This document shows positions 32,342 through 32,900 of a stretch of 32,900 nt of DNA, one piece after another (positions within the stretch are counted from its first letter, which is position 1; each line of letters begins with the position of its first letter). Position numbers and translations under genes: made by a program. Origin of the DNA: Candidatus Gastranaerophilales bacterium (lineage in GTDB: Bacteria > Cyanobacteriota > Vampirovibrionia > Gastranaerophilales > Gastranaerophilaceae); NCBI GenBank assembly GCA_910587375.1, contig CAJULR010000017.1, forward strand, positions 1 through 32,900. Direction: 5' to 3'. The notes beneath the pieces are model-generated. The model was not told where the DNA came from. It was given only the letters and a program-made list of their open reading frames with translations, and ran no database searches.

Positions 32342-32900
32342 ATGAATTTTTTAGATAAAGAATTTTCAAAAATTACAGAAAACATCAGCTTGGACAGATT
32401 ATCTTCTTATAAATTCAATGATAACGAAAATATTAAAATAATCCTAAAAAGATATATCTATAATGTTCAGATTTCAGAAAGTTTTTACCCGCTTCTTTCA
32501 GCTTTAGAAATTGCTTTAAGAAACCGCATATATAATGCAATATGCAACCTAAAAGGGGATAACTGGCTCTTAAATGAAATAAATACAAAAAACATTCTTT
32601 CTGATAATGAAAGAAATATTTTAATTACTGCCTATAATAAATTGGAAGCAAGGTACAAAAAGCCCCCTAAAGTTGGTTCAATAATTGCAGAATTAACACT
32701 TGGTTTTTGGATTAATCTATGCAAGAAATCTTATAAAAATAGCTTATGGGATAAAGAGGGATTTTTTGACAGCGTTTTTCCTAATTTTGATGAATTTTTT
32801 GTAAGTCCCGTTTTAGATAAAACAAAAACAATTTTCCCATTGTTAAAAGAAATTTTGATATTAAGAAACAGAATTTTTCATCATGAAATTATAATCAATA
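32342..32900 (+). CDS. Abi-like (HEPN-type) protein, cut by the window end
   Basis: The frame is open from ATG 32342 to the last base, giving 186 residues without a stop. The pattern fits Abi-family proteins: SALEIALRNRIYNAI (about 53-67), ELTLGFWINL (about 117-126) and LRNRIFHHE (about 174-182). The last offers a HEPN-like R-x4-H motif (Arg175, His180), which in related families marks an RNase used in abortive infection. It lies just outside the island, downstream of tRNA-fMet and of repeat copy B. The C-terminus is not visible. The family name is by pattern only. Confidence 0.75.
   Translation, partial: MNFLDKEFSKITENISLDRLSSYKFNDNENIKIILKRYIYNVQISESFYPLLSALEIALRNRIYNAICNLKGDNWLLNEINTKNILSDNERNILITAYNKLEARYKKPPKVGSIIAELTLGFWINLCKKSYKNSLWDKEGFFDSVFPNFDEFFVSPVLDKTKTIFPLLKEILILRNRIFHHEIIIN

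Noticed and set aside
32169..32369. Minus-strand 66-codon frame over repeat copy B
   Set aside because: The equivalent frame in copy A is open, but most of the differences between the copies change amino acids, which argues against selection for a protein. It also overlaps the promoter and start of the Abi-like gene.

Overview
The window looks like a chromosomal segment of a Gram-negative, AT-rich, probably gut-associated bacterium. My best guess is a non-photosynthetic cyanobacterial relative (Vampirovibrionia/Gastranaerophilales). The support is indirect: a complete-looking LPS block using LpxI, a three-domain NifU with NifS, and several lineage-style hypothetical proteins whose N-termini carry a short F-K/R/T-x-N motif. 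I could run no database search, so the taxon is an inference.

Layout. 1-5.5 kb: a hypothetical protein, the nifU-nifS iron-sulfur pair, two small unknown proteins and a MATE transporter. 5.5-7.6 kb: argS, then a promoter, a tRNA-Ile-like fragment broken by a hairpin, an intact tRNA-Ile(GAU) and two terminators. 7.6-9.35 kb: coaX-dut and a non-coding cassette of nested hairpins. 9.35-16.1 kb: unknown proteins, a receiver/HD-GYP regulator, a membrane protein, a PHP-domain protein and an Orn/Lys/Arg-type decarboxylase. 16.1-21.9 kb: a minus-strand run lptC-lptA-lpxI-lpxB-pgsA-trmL-nnrD, i.e. lipid A synthesis and LPS transport beside phospholipid, tRNA-modification and metabolite-repair genes. 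22.1-22.9 kb: a lipoprotein with an internal lipobox.

23.16-31.97 kb is an integrated mobile island in the initiator tRNA gene. The first 39 nt of tRNA-fMet occur at both ends (41 bp identical), and a tyrosine integrase sits just inside the left end, translationally overlapped with a serine recombinase. The element has supplied a new promoter and new 5' half to the intact tRNA-fMet at its right end. Its cargo is a secreted PDZ-like cysteine-rich protein, an endonuclease III-like Fe-S glycosylase, an XRE repressor, an sce7726-like PD-(D/E)XK protein, and an operon of a two-TM coiled-coil protein, an ImmA/IrrE metallopeptidase and a beta-family protein. The last four genes form a plausible, to my knowledge uncharacterised, defence-like module. 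Just outside the island lies the start of an Abi/HEPN-like gene.

The most interesting non-coding signals are: (i) a similar roughly 90-nt hairpin-bearing unit lying between promoter and gene at both the tRNA-Ile and tRNA-fMet loci, each time interrupting a degenerate 5' tRNA copy; (ii) a roughly 160-bp diverged repeat found inverted upstream of two defence-type genes; (iii) a hairpin cassette bounded by 19-bp direct repeats at about 9 kb; and (iv) a candidate structured RNA at about 25.5 kb upstream of the serine recombinase.
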